Source of the DNA: Actinomycetes bacterium
GTDB lineage: Bacteria > Actinomycetota > Actinomycetes > Mycobacteriales > Mycobacteriaceae
NCBI GenBank assembly: GCA_023461275.1
Contig: JAEYMI010000047.1
Location: 1-64,000 of the forward strand
DNA length: 64,000 bases
Reading direction: 5' to 3'
The first letter of the stretch is position 1, and every line of letters starts with the position of its first letter. The translations under genes were made by a program, and so were the position numbers. A model generated the notes under the pieces. The model was given only the letters and a program-made list of their open reading frames with translations. It ran no database searches and was not told where the DNA came from. Below are positions 63,641-64,000 of the stretch, piece by piece.

Positions 63641-64000
63641 ATGACAGGTCGCCGCGTCACCAGTTCATTGATCGCGCAGCTCGCCGAAACGCGTTCACCG
63701 AGCACCAGAGCCAACGTCCTCGAAGAGCTACGTCGACTGATCCTCGCGGGTGGGGCACCTCCGGGGGCGCAGATCTCACCCGGCGAGCTGGCCGACGCTT
63801 TCCAGGTGAGCCCCATACCGGTTCGGGAAGCGCTGAAAACCCTGGTCGGCGAGGGCCTCGTGGTCCACCAACCGCATGCCGGTTACCGGGTGAGCCTGCT
63901 GTCGGTTGCCGAACTCCGCGAAATCTACTTTGTCCGAGGCGTTCTCGAGCAAGCCGCGCTCGCCCAGGCAGTCGAGGCCTGCGATCCGGACACGCTGGCA
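63641..64000 (+). CDS. GntR family regulator (FadR/FCD type), 3' end outside window
   Basis: The first 120 codons start at ATG 63641, 7 bases after the peptidase stop, so it is part of the same operon. The winged helix spans residues 20-75 (ANVLEELRRLILAGGAPPG, PGELADAFQVSPIPVREALKTL, GLVVHQPHAGYRV). It is followed by the first helix of an FCD ligand domain (LREIYFVRGVLEQAAL). FCD regulators usually sense small carboxylates, which would fit control by the peptide product or its precursors. Confidence 0.92.
   Translation, partial: MTGRRVTSSLIAQLAETRSPSTRANVLEELRRLILAGGAPPGAQISPGELADAFQVSPIPVREALKTLVGEGLVVHQPHAGYRVSLLSVAELREIYFVRGVLEQAALAQAVEACDPDTLA

Overview
The window is GC-rich DNA from a mycolate-type actinobacterium. 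Gordonia or a close relative within Mycobacteriales is most likely. The grounds are the codon style, the S10 operon that stops at rpsQ, the SdhC-SdhA-SdhB order typical of mycobacterial Sdh1, and dispersed short repeats of a kind I associate with Gordonia. The genus is an inference; the sequence alone does not prove it.

Bases 1-32272 (minus strand) hold one natural-product locus. A DrrABC-like exporter (ATPase plus two ABC-2 permeases, 28736-32272) is followed by two giant NRPS genes: 20150-28324 (complete) and 1-20153 (runs off the window). Together they carry at least eight modules: C-A-T, C-A-T, C / A-T, C-A-T, C-A-T-E, C-A-T, C-A-T-E, C-A... The third module is split between the two proteins. 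Binding-pocket codes read as Ser or Ser-like in modules 1, 2, 4, 6 and 7, Thr in module 3, and unassigned in module 5. Modules 5 and 7 epimerise. A Ser/Thr-rich, probably N-acylated peptide (lipopeptide or siderophore class) is the likely product.

Bases 32650-36409 (plus) carry a family 2 glycosyltransferase, a small GNAT-like protein, a polysaccharide pyruvyl transferase-like protein and a QueC-like PP-loop protein; the last two are translationally coupled. Bases 36594-39585 hold an exported amidohydrolase (minus) and a frameshifted Dcu-type C4-dicarboxylate carrier (plus).

Bases 39772-45141 (minus) are the S10 ribosomal operon rpsJ-rplC-rplD-rplW-rplB-rpsS-rplV-rpsC-rplP-rpmC-rpsQ, with a 66-bp palindromic repeat just outside each end. 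Bases 45676-48675 hold a tautomerase / aldo-keto reductase / alpha-beta hydrolase operon, divergent from a TetR gene with twin operators between them. A YbaB-like gene remnant and a small hypothetical protein follow.

Bases 49373-52882 (plus) encode succinate dehydrogenase (sdhC-sdhA-sdhB). Next come uppP, flanked on both sides by oppositely oriented 21-bp GGCGCC arrays, a DASS-family anion transporter (minus), a secreted Gly/Pro/His-rich protein (minus) and a DUF4442-like hotdog protein.

Bases 57173-64000 (plus) form a tight operon: a YbdK-type ligase fused to a circularly permuted ATP-grasp, an AsnO-like N-acetylglutaminylglutamine amidotransferase homologue, an S9 peptidase, and the start of a GntR regulator. 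This looks like an actinobacterial version of the NAGGN dipeptide osmolyte system with different ligase and peptidase parts. It is the most promising candidate for an undescribed pathway here.
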